Shown here piece by piece: positions 45,681 through 53,979 of a stretch of 64,000 nt of DNA (within the stretch, counting starts at the first letter, position 1; every line of letters begins with the position of its first letter). The DNA comes from Clostridium minihomine (GTDB lineage: Bacteria; Bacillota; Clostridia; Oscillospirales; Acutalibacteraceae). The translations under genes were made by a program, and so were the position numbers. Where the stretch lies: contig NZ_OEQH01000003.1 of the NCBI RefSeq assembly GCF_900240385.1, forward strand, positions 186,001-250,000, in the 5' to 3' direction. The notes below the pieces were generated by a model. It was not told where the DNA came from and did not search any database. It saw only the letters and a program-made list of their open reading frames with translations.

Positions 45681-45759
45681 GGATACACTTAAATTACAAA
45701 AAAACCAGCCAAAAATGGCAGGGATTCATTTGTCGGTTGTTTTCGCCATACTAGCCATA

Positions 45760-46212
45760 CTATTTTGGCTGCCGAAGCACACGGATGGTTTGAATGACCG
45801 CAGCGGCCAGAGAAGCGCATCCTGCTGCCAATAGAACATCCAGCCAACGAAAGAGAGAAGAAGAAACCACAATCGAAGTGGGGCCGTCATCGTAACCAAT
45901 CACATCGTCTGGAATGGGAGGCGGAAGCTGAACTACAATCATTGCGGCGAAACATAAAATCGCAATTCCATAAAACAGAAAAGCCCATGTCTTTCTGCGC
46001 TTTTTTATTTGGGAAAGATCTGGTGTGCTTTTGAATTTCGCCTGTGCTTTTTTCGCGTATTTTTCAGCGGGCCCCAGCCGATCAATTGTCTGTTCGGTGG
46101 TTTCTCCGTGTTTCATTGCGGAATCAAATATTTGATTTAATTCCTCTGCGATTATTTTTTGCAGTTCGGTCGGAAGATTCTGCTCCACCTGACGAATGTA
46201 TTCCTCTTTCAT
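45760..46212 (-). CDS. Small membrane protein with HAAS/DUF1700-like N-terminus
   Basis: 150 residues. The N-terminal 55 residues (EEYIRQVEQNLP, then GETTEQTIDRLGPAEKYAKKA) match the helical HAAS/DUF1700 signal module usually found with PadR-type regulators. Two membrane helices follow (about 75-95 and 120-140), with a short Pro/Asp-rich loop between. No PadR gene is next to it. The second of two adjacent ATGs (46212) fits the AGGAGG better. Function unknown, perhaps a membrane signalling or anti-sigma-like protein. Confidence 0.75.
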   Translation of the reverse strand: MKEEYIRQVEQNLPTELQKIIAEELNQIFDSAMKHGETTEQTIDRLGPAEKYAKKAQAKFKSTPDLSQIKKRRKTWAFLFYGIAILCFAAMIVVQLPPPIPDDVIGYDDGPTSIVVSSSLFRWLDVLLAAGCASLAAAVIQTIRVLRQPK

Positions 46213-46463
46213 CATTTCCTCCTTATTTTCAGAATGCCGAAATTTTATGTGTTGATTGAGTCCGTTTTCAAAACTGACAGTATTTCCCTTTTTCTTTTAT
46301 TATTAAAGCACAATTGTAATAATTAGTCAATTAATAGCGTTAATTTTTGTGAAGAATATAAAATATATGATGGTTTTTTTACTGTAGTGTCTTGTTTTAT
46401 TTGTGTATATCATTGTGTGGTTCTTCCGTTTTATTACGAATGTTTTTATATCATCTCAAAAAA
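46213..46463. other. AT-rich gene-free stretch
   Basis: Upstream region of the HAAS-like gene on the minus strand; no clear promoter, RNA or coding frame is seen. Confidence 0.3.
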
Positions 46464-46506
46464 ACAAGCCCCAATCGCAGTTTCGTTTTCTGCGGTTGGG
46501 GCTTTT
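46458..46506. terminator. Terminator after the 74-residue Cys protein gene
   Basis: GCCCCAATCGCAG (46468-46480) pairs with CTGCGGTTGGGGC (46490-46502), with one G-T wobble; runs of A upstream and T downstream. On the minus strand it follows the gene ending at 46563. Confidence 0.85.
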
Positions 46507-46562
46507 GCAATCAAGTTTTTCATCTCAGGTGATAAATACCATACCGGCGATGTGTTTATGTA

Positions 46563-46787
46563 TTACAGCGTGAAATCTTCCGCTTCATATTCCCGCAGTG
46601 GGGGAAGTGCCCGGGGGGTGCGCATCAGCGGATCATACGAAAAACGGGGACAGGAACCGTCTTTTTCCAGCTGCCTTCCGCCGGCACAAATGGGATCTTC
46701 CTCAGTGCCGGTATTCTGGCTGCAATAACAGCAGTTTACTTCGATTTGATTTCCAAATAATTTTTTCTTCTTTTTCTTGAAAAACAC
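46563..46787 (-). CDS. Small Cys-containing protein with basic N-terminus, 74 residues
   Basis: GTG start at 46787, with GGAGGAG 6 nt upstream. The first ten residues are mostly Lys (MFFKKKKKKL). C19, C20, C22, C34 and C46 could bind a metal in a small knuckle fold, followed by RFSYDPLMRTPRALPPLREY and an acidic end, EDFTL. Short proteins with this Lys tract, CxYC and KYDPL.R.P layout recur in clostridial genomes as conserved proteins of unknown function. It lies just downstream of the ylbJ homologue on the same strand. Confidence 0.78.
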   Translation of the reverse strand: MFFKKKKKKLFGNQIEVNCCYCSQNTGTEEDPICAGGRQLEKDGSCPRFSYDPLMRTPRALPPLREYEAEDFTL

Positions 46788-46857
46788 CGTGGTCTCCTCC
46801 GATTTTTTGGGTCTTTGCGGCTGCGGACAATTTTCGCAGCGTGCTTTTCCTGTTCTT

Positions 46858-47991
46858 TCAGCCGTTAAAAGCGTTGCTTTTGTTTTTATTATAGCACGAT
46901 TTTTTCTTAAATTCCAGTTTTTCTGCCCCCACAGAGCAAAGCAGAACGATGCAAAGCGCTACCAATGCTCCGGCGGCTGCCGGACTGCCGGAAAGTTTTC
47001 CGCTCAGGGCCTCTGACGTATTCTGGAAAACAGGAGCTGCTTGCGGAAAGAACTGGAACAGAACAATGGCAAAGAATGCGGAAAAACAGCCTTTGATCAG
47101 CTGGTGAAAAAAGAAGCGGGAACGGGAGAAGGGGATTTTGGTGACAGAAGACAGCACCTGAAAATGAACGCACAATCCACCCCAACCCATGGCAAAGGCA
47201 AACAGCACTCCGCTTCCGCCCAGAACGGCAATGTCAAAGCAGCCACCGGTTACTTCCATCAGAACGGAAATTGCAGAACCGCATACCGCCGGGGGCAGCC
47301 CGAACCGCAGTAAAAAATGAGCCAGCACGCCGGCGATTCCGGTTTCCCGCAGCAAAGCGATCAATACCGAAAACAAAATGACAAAGGCACATAAATTCAT
47401 GGTGCCCCGGGCGGCATCCACAGTAGAGTCAATCAGTGGTGATTGGCTCTTCTTTGCTTGGGGTACGGCTGTGCTGAAAACGGGAGTTTTATCTAAAAAC
47501 CCTAAAATAATTCCCAACAAAACAGAGGCGGCCAGCTGGGCGCACAGAAGCACTACTCCTGCGGAAATATTGCCAAGCATCCCAACGCCGACCACGGTGA
47601 TGACGAACGCCGGCCCCGCGTTGACGCAGAACGAAATCATTCGGCCTGCTTCCCGGTCTGTAATGCTGCCTTGTTGGTGCAAAGCGGCAATCCCCCGGGC
47701 GCCGACCGGGAATCCGCCAACCATGCTCATCAAAATAGTGGCGGCGGCGCATCCGGGCAGACGAAATAACAGCCGGGTAATCGGCCCCAATGCTTTGCCC
47801 AAAGAATCAGAGATTCCCGATTTGACCAGATAAGTAGAAAGAGCCATAAACGGAAATAAGGACGGAACCAAAATCAGCAGACAGTACTGAAGTCCTGTCA
47901 TGGCGCCTTGGGCTGATACGGCAGGCAAAAACAAAAGCCCTGCCCCAAAGGCAGCGGCAAACACCGCAGAGACAATTTTATTGGAATGCAT
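46858..47991 (-). CDS. ylbJ: YlbJ-like sporulation integral membrane protein
   Basis: 377 residues with eight to ten membrane segments. Two Gate-like domains (nucleoside-recognition type): ILVPSLFPFMALSTYL with GGFPVGARGIAALHQQG in the first half, and MEVTGGCFDIAVLGG in the second. This matches YlbJ, needed for heat-resistant spores in Bacillus. The ATG at 47991 follows GAGGTGA. Divergent from yqfC, another sporulation gene. Confidence 0.88.
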   Translation of the reverse strand: MHSNKIVSAVFAAAFGAGLLFLPAVSAQGAMTGLQYCLLILVPSLFPFMALSTYLVKSGISDSLGKALGPITRLLFRLPGCAAATILMSMVGGFPVGARGIAALHQQGSITDREAGRMISFCVNAGPAFVITVVGVGMLGNISAGVVLLCAQLAASVLLGIILGFLDKTPVFSTAVPQAKKSQSPLIDSTVDAARGTMNLCAFVILFSVLIALLRETGIAGVLAHFLLRFGLPPAVCGSAISVLMEVTGGCFDIAVLGGSGVLFAFAMGWGGLCVHFQVLSSVTKIPFSRSRFFFHQLIKGCFSAFFAIVLFQFFPQAAPVFQNTSEALSGKLSGSPAAAGALVALCIVLLCSVGAEKLEFKKKSCYNKNKSNAFNG

Positions 47992-48092
47992 AAGCTTCAC
48001 CTCAAATAATGTATATGAATCCAGGTGATTTTTATATCACGCAGCGCATAAGTTTAAGGAAGAAAGACAAAAGAACGGGATGAGGTGCGACG

Positions 48093-48350
48093 GTGAAAAA
48101 AAATATACTGGGCGCGGTAAGCACTCCGCCCTCTTCGCTGCTCAGCGGCTTTCGGCTGGAGATTAAAGGCAACCGCGAAGCGGTTTTAGAAGGCTGTGGC
48201 GGCGTTTTGGAATACGGTGAAGACACAGTGCGTGTCAGGGCGGGAAAGATGAGTGTGCGCTTTACAGGGCGCGATATCAAAATCAAATGCCTGACGGCAG
48301 ATTCTCTGGTGGTAGAAGGGTATTTGACCGGGCTGGAATTTATCACATGA
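48093..48350 (+). CDS. yqfC: Sporulation protein YqfC (YabP family)
   Basis: 85 residues. The YabP/YqfC fold is short and beta-rich: EIKGNREAVLEGCGGVLEY, then DIKIKCLTADSLVVEGYLTGLEF. In Bacillus yqfC is a mother-cell sporulation gene upstream of yqfD. GTG start with GAGGTG 5 nt before. The stop is 9 nt before the yqfD ATG. Confidence 0.92.
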   Translation: MKKNILGAVSTPPSSLLSGFRLEIKGNREAVLEGCGGVLEYGEDTVRVRAGKMSVRFTGRDIKIKCLTADSLVVEGYLTGLEFIT

Positions 48351-48359
48351 GGTGTGACA

Positions 48360-49550
48360 ATGTTTTCAATTGCTTTTGTTCGCTGGCTTTTAGGATGGGT
48401 AGATTTTCAAATCAAGCCGCGCAGGAAAGGGGCGTGTGAACGCTTTTTAAACCTGTGCGCTAAAAATGGCGTGGGTCTGTGGAAAATCGGGCGGTCGGAA
48501 GAGTTCTTCACTGCGGCGGTAGCTGTGGGCAGGTATCCGGAACTTCGCTTTCTGGCTCGAAAGGCTGGGGTGCGCCTAAAAGTGCAGCAAAGGCATGGGT
48601 TTCCCTTTTCGTGGAAGAAGGTTACCGCACGCAAGGGGCTTTTGGTGGGAATGGTTGTCTTCATGGTGATGCTGCATGTGTTCTCAATGTATGTGTGGAG
48701 CGTTCAGGTAACCGGAAATAAAACCATCCCCACGGATAAAATTACAGCAGCTGCACAGGATTTGGGCTTGTCGCCAGGCTCTTTAAAAAGCCGACTGGAC
48801 TATCAGGAACTGCAAAGAAGACTAATGCTGGAATTCCCGGATGTGTCATGGCTGTCGGTTAACACGAAAGGCTGCACCATAGAAATCGCTTTGGAAGAGC
48901 AAATTAAACAGCCGGAAACCATCGGGAAAGAAATCGTCAGCAATTTAAAGGCGTCTGCTTCCGGGCAGGTGCTTCGTATGGAAGTCAAAAGTGGAGCCTC
49001 TCAGGTGAAAGTGGGGGACGCGGTGGTGAAGGGGCAGCTTCTGGTCAGCGGAATTGCGGAAAATGAAGCAGGTCAGACCCGCATGATGCGTTCGACGGGG
49101 CAGATTATAGCCGAAACGGAACAAAGTCTGGTCGTAGACATCCCCCTGAAACAGACGGTTCTGAAACCCACCGGCAAACAGGTGGTTCGGCGAAGCGCGC
49201 GGATTTTTGGATTAGAGCTTCCGCTGTCTTTAACAGGCACACCCAAAGGAGAATATGTAAAAGAGGCAAATCGGGAGATACTGAAAGGAAGAACAGGCGA
49301 TTTGCCCATTTCGGTTTATACAGAGGTATGGACAGAACAAAGCGAAGAGGAAATTGTTTTGACAGAACAGCAGGCCAAAGAACAGGCCGAACAAAAACTG
49401 GAAGAACTGAAAAAAGAGCAGTGGAAAGAAGTGAAAATCCTTTCTTCTAATCAGTCGGGTAAAATAGAAGGCGGAACCTATCGTTTGACCTTATATTGCC
49501 GCTGCGAAGAAAATATTGCGGTTGAATCAGAAATACCGTTTAAATCCTAG
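48360..49550 (+). CDS. yqfD: Stage IV sporulation protein YqfD
   Basis: 396 residues. An N-terminal cytoplasmic domain (about 1-85), one membrane helix (about 90-112), and a large outer domain that begins WSVQVTGNKTIPTDKI, resembling a POTRA-like module. A Glu/Lys-rich helix lies near 335-365. Homologue of B. subtilis YqfD (SpoIV-type, sigma-E controlled). The ATG at 48360 has GAGGTG at 48349-48354; a GTG at 48354 falls in that site. Confidence 0.92.
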   Translation: MFSIAFVRWLLGWVDFQIKPRRKGACERFLNLCAKNGVGLWKIGRSEEFFTAAVAVGRYPELRFLARKAGVRLKVQQRHGFPFSWKKVTARKGLLVGMVVFMVMLHVFSMYVWSVQVTGNKTIPTDKITAAAQDLGLSPGSLKSRLDYQELQRRLMLEFPDVSWLSVNTKGCTIEIALEEQIKQPETIGKEIVSNLKASASGQVLRMEVKSGASQVKVGDAVVKGQLLVSGIAENEAGQTRMMRSTGQIIAETEQSLVVDIPLKQTVLKPTGKQVVRRSARIFGLELPLSLTGTPKGEYVKEANREILKGRTGDLPISVYTEVWTEQSEEEIVLTEQQAKEQAEQKLEELKKEQWKEVKILSSNQSGKIEGGTYRLTLYCRCEENIAVESEIPFKS

Positions 49551-49592
49551 AAATTTTGTGAATAATTTCATTGAATTTTTGTTGTATTTCTA

Positions 49593-49621
49593 ATGACGAA
49601 AACTGCAAATAATGTTATAAT
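49593..49621 (+). promoter_or_regulatory. Candidate promoter in the yqfD-phoH gap
   Basis: ATGACG (49593-49598), 17 nt, TATAAT (49616-49621). It would produce a transcript with an untranslated leader of about 270 nt before phoH. Confidence 0.5.
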
Positions 49622-49627
49622 AACCTC

Positions 49628-49880
49628 ACGGCGTGTGCAAAATCGGGGCTTTTTGCGCCGAAAAACGGAAACAAGGTTTTTGCTTTTGCGCTGTGGTGGA
49701 TTTGCTGTCAAAAGACTGCGGGCTTTTGGCCCCCCTTGTTCCCAGTGTCTCACCCGGGAAGAAAAGCGGTTCTTCTTTGTGTGTGAAACTATGGAATCGA
49801 GGCACGAATCCGGTGTTCCCAAGAAAACGGTTTTCTGGTAAGGCTGTTTCAAAATTGTGATAATAACACAAAATGCAGAT
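49628..49880 (+). ncRNA. Structured leader candidate upstream of phoH
   Basis: About 250 bases with no convincing gene. Complementary segments include GGCG/CGCC near 49631-49661, AACAAGG (near 49669-49675) with CCTTGTT (near 49735-49741), GAAGAA..TTCTTC near 49758-49775, and AGAAAA-CGG-TTTTCT near 49824-49838. It could be a 5' leader or a separate small RNA. I do not recognise a family. Confidence 0.35.
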
Positions 49881-49898
49881 AAAACAAAAGGTGAAATG

Positions 49899-50858
49899 AT
49901 GTTTGAACAACGCATTAATATAGACCGTATGGAGCAGGCCGTTGCTCTTTTTGGCAGCTTTGACGAAAATATTAAGCTGGTGGAAAAAGAGTATCAGGTC
50001 AGCATTGTGGGCCGCGGAGCGGAAATAAAGGTGTCGGGTGAGGCAGAAAATGTTGGCAAGGCAGTGCGCGTGATTGAAAGCCTTCTGTCCCTGATTAACC
50101 GGGGGGAAGCACTGAGCGATCAAAATGTGCGGTACTGCATCTCTCTTGTGAATGACGGAAGCGAAGAAAAAATTGAAACCTTGGCCGGTGACTGTATTTG
50201 TATCACCTCAAAAGGAAAGCCCGTCAAGCCTAAAACATTGGGCCAAAAAAATTACTGCAATCAGATTCGGCAGAATACCATTACCATTGGTGTGGGGCCT
50301 GCCGGTACCGGAAAAACATATTTGGCGGTTGCCATGGCGGTTACAGCATTCCGCTCACAGGAAGTGAACCGGATTATTCTCACCCGGCCGGCCGTGGAAG
50401 CCGGGGAAAAGCTGGGCTTTTTACCCGGCGATTTGCAGCAGAAGGTAGACCCTTACCTTCGGCCTTTGTACGATGCGCTGTTTGATATGCTGGGCGCGGA
50501 AACCTATCAGAAATATTTGGAGCGGGGAAATATTGAAGTGGCTCCTCTGGCATATATGCGCGGCAGAACGCTGGACGACAGCTTCATCATTTTGGATGAG
50601 GCGCAGAATACCACGCCGGAACAGATGAAAATGTTCCTCACCCGGCTTGGTTTTAATTCCAAAATGGTCATTACAGGTGACATTACTCAGATCGATTTGC
50701 CGGACGGAAGGCGTTCCGGACTGAAGGATGTTATGAAGATTTTAAGAAACATAGACGATATTGCACAAGTCAGATTCAGTGACAAGGATGTTGTCCGCCA
50801 CCGCTTGGTACAGGACATTATTAAGGCTTATGAAAAGAACGAAGAGAGCAGGCGTTAA
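49899..50858 (+). CDS. phoH: PhoH family ATPase (YbeZ-like)
   Basis: 319 residues. An N-terminal KH-like region (about 1-105), then the P-loop domain with GPAGTGKTYLA, LTRPAVEAGEKLGFLPGD, ILDEAQNTTPEQMK and TGDITQIDLP. PhoH/YbeZ works with YbeY, encoded 2 nt downstream, probably in rRNA processing or ribosome quality control. The second of two adjacent ATGs fits AAAAGGTG best. Confidence 0.93.
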   Translation: MFEQRINIDRMEQAVALFGSFDENIKLVEKEYQVSIVGRGAEIKVSGEAENVGKAVRVIESLLSLINRGEALSDQNVRYCISLVNDGSEEKIETLAGDCICITSKGKPVKPKTLGQKNYCNQIRQNTITIGVGPAGTGKTYLAVAMAVTAFRSQEVNRIILTRPAVEAGEKLGFLPGDLQQKVDPYLRPLYDALFDMLGAETYQKYLERGNIEVAPLAYMRGRTLDDSFIILDEAQNTTPEQMKMFLTRLGFNSKMVITGDITQIDLPDGRRSGLKDVMKILRNIDDIAQVRFSDKDVVRHRLVQDIIKAYEKNEESRR

Positions 50859-50860
50859 CT

Positions 50861-51370
50861 ATGGAAAAAATTAGAGTAATCATTGATAATAAGCAAAAAG
50901 AAGTAAAGATTCCCACCGGACTGCGCATGTTGGTGCGCCGCTGCTGCAATGCGGTTCTGCGGCTGGAAAAATTCCCCTATCCGGCGGAAATCAGTGTTAC
51001 TTTTGTGAATAACGAACAGATTCGGGAACTGAACGCACAGTACCGCAATAAGGATGTTCCCACCGATGTTTTGAGCTTTCCCATGGGGGAAAACGGCGAG
51101 TATGATGAAAACCTGGATACCGGCGCCAAGATTTTGGGCGATATCGTGATTTCTATGGAAAAAGCAGTGGAACAGGCTGATCGTTACGGGCACAGTCTAG
51201 AGCGCGAGGTAGGGTATCTGTCCGCACATTCTATGCTGCATCTTTTGGGGTATGATCACGAACAGGGCGGCATGGAGCGAGTGCGTATGCGCGAAAAGGA
51301 GGAGCAGGTCATGACGCAGTTAGGTCTGCCCAGTACCAGCAGCTATGTACTGTATGAGGATGAAGAATAA
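50861..51370 (+). CDS. ybeY: Endoribonuclease YbeY
   Basis: 169 residues. Metal-dependent RNase for 16S rRNA 3' maturation and ribosome quality control. The zinc-binding motif HSMLHLLGYDHE (His-x3-His-x5-His) is intact. NKDVPTDVLSFPM and ILGDIVIS are conserved blocks. Two bases after phoH; the end overlaps the dgkA start. Confidence 0.95.
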   Translation: MEKIRVIIDNKQKEVKIPTGLRMLVRRCCNAVLRLEKFPYPAEISVTFVNNEQIRELNAQYRNKDVPTDVLSFPMGENGEYDENLDTGAKILGDIVISMEKAVEQADRYGHSLEREVGYLSAHSMLHLLGYDHEQGGMERVRMREKEEQVMTQLGLPSTSSYVLYEDEE

Positions 51371-51869
51371 AAAAGGGCGGTTCCTAAAAAGCCTGAAATA
51401 CGCTTTTCGGGGCGTCGTATACTGCATCAATAATGAACGGAACATGCGGATTCATACGGTGGCGGCAGTGTATGTTTTTGCGTTTTCGTTCTTTTTTGGT
51501 TTGAGCCGTGTCCAATATGCGGTGCTGTTTTTAACCTTTGCTTTGGTAATGGCGGCTGAGCTGCTGAATACGGTGGCAGAGGAAATGGCAGACATGGTTG
51601 CGGCCAGTTATCACCCGGTGGTGCGCATTATAAAAGATTTGGCAGCCGGCGCGGTGCTGGTTTGCGCGGGCTTTTCTGTGGGGGTGGGAATTTGCCTTTT
51701 TTGGCGGCCGGCTGTGCTTTGGTCGATTTTGCAGCTGTTTTTAACCCATCCGCTTTATTTGTGCTTCTTTGTCCTTTTCACCGGGGTGTCAATGCTCTAT
51801 ATTGTAATGGGGCCGCTGGGAATTCGCGATTATTTGCATCGAAAAAGAAATCAATCCATTCATAAATAA
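51360..51869 (+). CDS. dgkA: Diacylglycerol/undecaprenol kinase with extra C-terminal membrane region
   Basis: 169 residues from the ATG at 51360. The DgkA core (about 1-110) has SLKYAFRGV, NERNMRIH, ELLNTVAEEMADMV and IIKDLAAGAVLV. The Gram-positive enzyme phosphorylates undecaprenol. The C-terminal 50 residues add two more hydrophobic segments, making it longer than the usual 120-135; they have no match I recognise. The start overlaps ybeY by 11 nt, and its exact position is uncertain (51345, 51354 or 51360). Confidence 0.88.
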   Translation: MKNKKGRFLKSLKYAFRGVVYCINNERNMRIHTVAAVYVFAFSFFFGLSRVQYAVLFLTFALVMAAELLNTVAEEMADMVAASYHPVVRIIKDLAAGAVLVCAGFSVGVGICLFWRPAVLWSILQLFLTHPLYLCFFVLFTGVSMLYIVMGPLGIRDYLHRKRNQSIHK

Positions 51870-51875
51870 AGTGCT

Positions 51876-52009
51876 TCTGAAAAGTTCACAGCTTTTGTTC
51901 TGCAGAAAATAAGTATAAAAGCGGGAAAATGCCACGGAGAATCCGAGCGTTCACTTGCGAAATTTCTTCTTTTGAGGCAGAAACAGACGGTTAGTTTGGA
52001 GTTTTCAGA
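51876..52009. repeat. Short repeat element with terminal inverted repeats, copy 1 (upstream of era)
   Basis: Bounded by TCTGAAAA (51876-51883) and its inverse TTTTCAGA (52002-52009), 134 bp, no gene. The right end AGTTTGGAGTTTTCAGATA (19 bases) is identical to that of the element upstream of ffh. The interior is less similar but shares TCCGAGC. It looks like a miniature inverted-repeat (MITE-type) element. Confidence 0.6.
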
Positions 52010-52036
52010 TAATCTTTTAGAAAAAGGAGTATTATT

Positions 52037-52972
52037 TTGCCGGATTTATATCAGTTACCGGATGTCTCTGGAAAAACCGCTTTTATTGCGATTGTGGGGC
52101 GTCCCAATGTTGGAAAATCATCTATTTTGAACCGGTTGCTGGGCCAAAAGGTGGCAATTGTCAGCAGTAAGCCGCAGACGACCCGTACCCGGATTATGGG
52201 TGTGCTGACGGAAGAGGAAACTCAGCTGGTGTTTTTGGACACGCCCGGACTGCACAAACCCCGGACAAGGCTGGGGGACTATATGGTAAAATCGGTTACG
52301 GAATCCGTGGCAGGGGTGGACGCTTGCCTTTTGGTGGTGGAAGCGGGAACCCGCATCAGCCCGGCGGATTATGAACTGATGGAAAAGTTCAGCGCCATGA
52401 GCCTGCCGGCTATTTTGGCGATTAATAAAATTGACACTTTGCCGGATAAAAGCCAGCTGATGGCACAAATCGGTGCGTTCTCCCAAAAATTTCAGTTTGA
52501 GGCAGTGGTTCCTGTTTCTGCACAGGACGGCAACGGTATGACTGCCCTGAAACAGGAATTGATGAAGCTGGCGGCGCCCGGCGGTCATTTCTTTGCCGAC
52601 GATACTCTGACAGATCAGCCCGAGCGGGTGTTGGCGGCCGAAATGGTGCGGGAAAAAATTCTGCGCCTTACGGATAAAGAAATTCCGCACGGAATTGCTG
52701 TGGCAGTAGAAAGCATGAAGGAGCGGGAAGATGGCAGCGGCATCACCGATATTCAAGCGATTATTTTTTGCGAACGGGATACCCACAAAGGAATCCTGAT
52801 TGGCAAAGGCGGTTCTATGCTGAAAAAAATCGGAACCTATGCCCGAGCGGATATGGAGCGCTTTTTTGACTGCAAAATTAATCTTCAGCTTTGGATCAAA
52901 GTAAAGGAAGATTGGCGCAATCGTGAAAATCTGCTGCGCTCGCTGGGATATGATTCCAACTCTTTTCAGTAG
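52037..52972 (+). CDS. era: GTPase Era
   Basis: 311 residues. Ribosome-assembly GTPase binding the 16S rRNA 3' end. GTPase motifs: GRPNVGKS, switch II DTPGLHKP, NKID, VSAQDG. The C-terminal KH domain contains GKGGSMLKKIG. The start is TTG at 52037 with AAAAAGGAGT upstream; the N-terminus is about 10 residues longer than usual. Confidence 0.96.
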   Translation: MPDLYQLPDVSGKTAFIAIVGRPNVGKSSILNRLLGQKVAIVSSKPQTTRTRIMGVLTEEETQLVFLDTPGLHKPRTRLGDYMVKSVTESVAGVDACLLVVEAGTRISPADYELMEKFSAMSLPAILAINKIDTLPDKSQLMAQIGAFSQKFQFEAVVPVSAQDGNGMTALKQELMKLAAPGGHFFADDTLTDQPERVLAAEMVREKILRLTDKEIPHGIAVAVESMKEREDGSGITDIQAIIFCERDTHKGILIGKGGSMLKKIGTYARADMERFFDCKINLQLWIKVKEDWRNRENLLRSLGYDSNSFQ

Positions 52973-53089
52973 CATATAAAACGCGAAATATTTGTCATAT
53001 AATGGCGAACGTTCATTTATTTTCCTTTCATACTGTTCCATAAACTGCAAATACTTCTCTTGGGATACTTTTTTTCGGGAGGCGTTTTT

Positions 53090-53257
53090 GTGGATAGAGA
53101 ACAAGCTTGGAATGTGTTTCAACAAACAGGAAGCGTAGAGGCGTATTTGCATTACGCCAGACTGACGCAGGCGCTGAACAGAGCGCCTGCCGCCCAGGAG
53201 GAAGGACATGCAAATCAATACCGAGGGCTTAATCCTTATGGAGAAGAGCGTGGGTGA
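53090..53257 (+). CDS. yqzL: YqzL-like small protein
   Basis: 55 residues from a GTG with GGGAGG 7 nt upstream. The core AWNVFQQTGSVEAYLHYARL matches the short YqzL family (WK.F..TG.I.AYL.Y), and the position between era and recO is the same as in Bacillus. The last 50 nt overlap the recO start in another frame. The C-terminal 20 residues, read from the overlap, are probably not conserved. Function unknown. Confidence 0.8.
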   Translation: MDREQAWNVFQQTGSVEAYLHYARLTQALNRAPAAQEEGHANQYRGLNPYGEERG

Positions 53258-53957
53258 AAGCGACCGTTTGGTAACGGTTCTGACACGTCAAGAAGGAGTT
53301 GTTAGGGCGTTTGCGCAGCAGGCTAAAAAGCTGAAGAATAGGAAATTGTCCTCCACACAGTTGTTAAGTTATTCCCGCCTTTCTTTATACAAGGGGCGGG
53401 ATAAATACATAATCAACGATGCCTGGCCCATAGAATCCTTTTTTGATTTGCGCCGGGATATGGAAAGTCTGTCCCTCGCCCAATATTTTTGTGAGCTGGC
53501 AATTGCGCTGGCTCCCGAAGAAGCGGAAGCGGGGGATTTTTTGCGCTTAGTGCTCAATGCGCTTTATTTTCTGTCCAAAGGGCAGCGCCCGGGTCTTCAG
53601 CTGAAAGCCGTGGTCGAGATGCGAATGCTGGCCTTGGCTGGTTATATGCCGGATTTGGTCGGCTGCCAAAACTGCGGCTGCTATGAGGCGGACGTCATGT
53701 GTTTTTTGCCCCGCAGCGGAACCATTGAGTGCGGCGCCTGCCATGCATCCTCTCAGGAACCGGTGGTGCTCTTGCCCCGGGGAGTGATGACAGCGCTGCG
53801 ACATACCATTTATGCGGAGTTTGACAAGCTGTTTTCTTTTCGCTTATCAGATGAAGGTCTGAAACAGCTGGCTGCTGCGTCTGAACTGTATTTGCTGCAT
53901 ACTGTGCAGCGGCGGTTTGCCACACTGGAATTTTATCATCAAATGACCCGGCAATAA
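53208..53957 (+). CDS. recO: DNA repair protein RecO
   Basis: 249 residues. An N-terminal OB fold (TEGLILMEKSVGESDRLVTVLT, about 5-80) and a helical C-terminal half with a four-Cys zinc site (CQNCGC..ECGAC, about 150-185). It loads RecA with RecF/RecR and anneals single strands. The ATG at 53208 follows AGGAGG. Confidence 0.95.
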   Translation: MQINTEGLILMEKSVGESDRLVTVLTRQEGVVRAFAQQAKKLKNRKLSSTQLLSYSRLSLYKGRDKYIINDAWPIESFFDLRRDMESLSLAQYFCELAIALAPEEAEAGDFLRLVLNALYFLSKGQRPGLQLKAVVEMRMLALAGYMPDLVGCQNCGCYEADVMCFLPRSGTIECGACHASSQEPVVLLPRGVMTALRHTIYAEFDKLFSFRLSDEGLKQLAAASELYLLHTVQRRFATLEFYHQMTRQ

Positions 53958-53979
53958 TCCACCGGGCGGGAGGACTTTT

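Noticed and set aside
45760-46212. PadR-associated regulatory pair
   Set aside because: Only the HAAS/DUF1700-like protein is present; no PadR-type gene lies on either side.
52118-53218. 366-residue frame on the minus strand
   Set aside because: Opposite era and yqzL; rich in His/Gln/Arg as antisense frames are, and no motif is recognisable.
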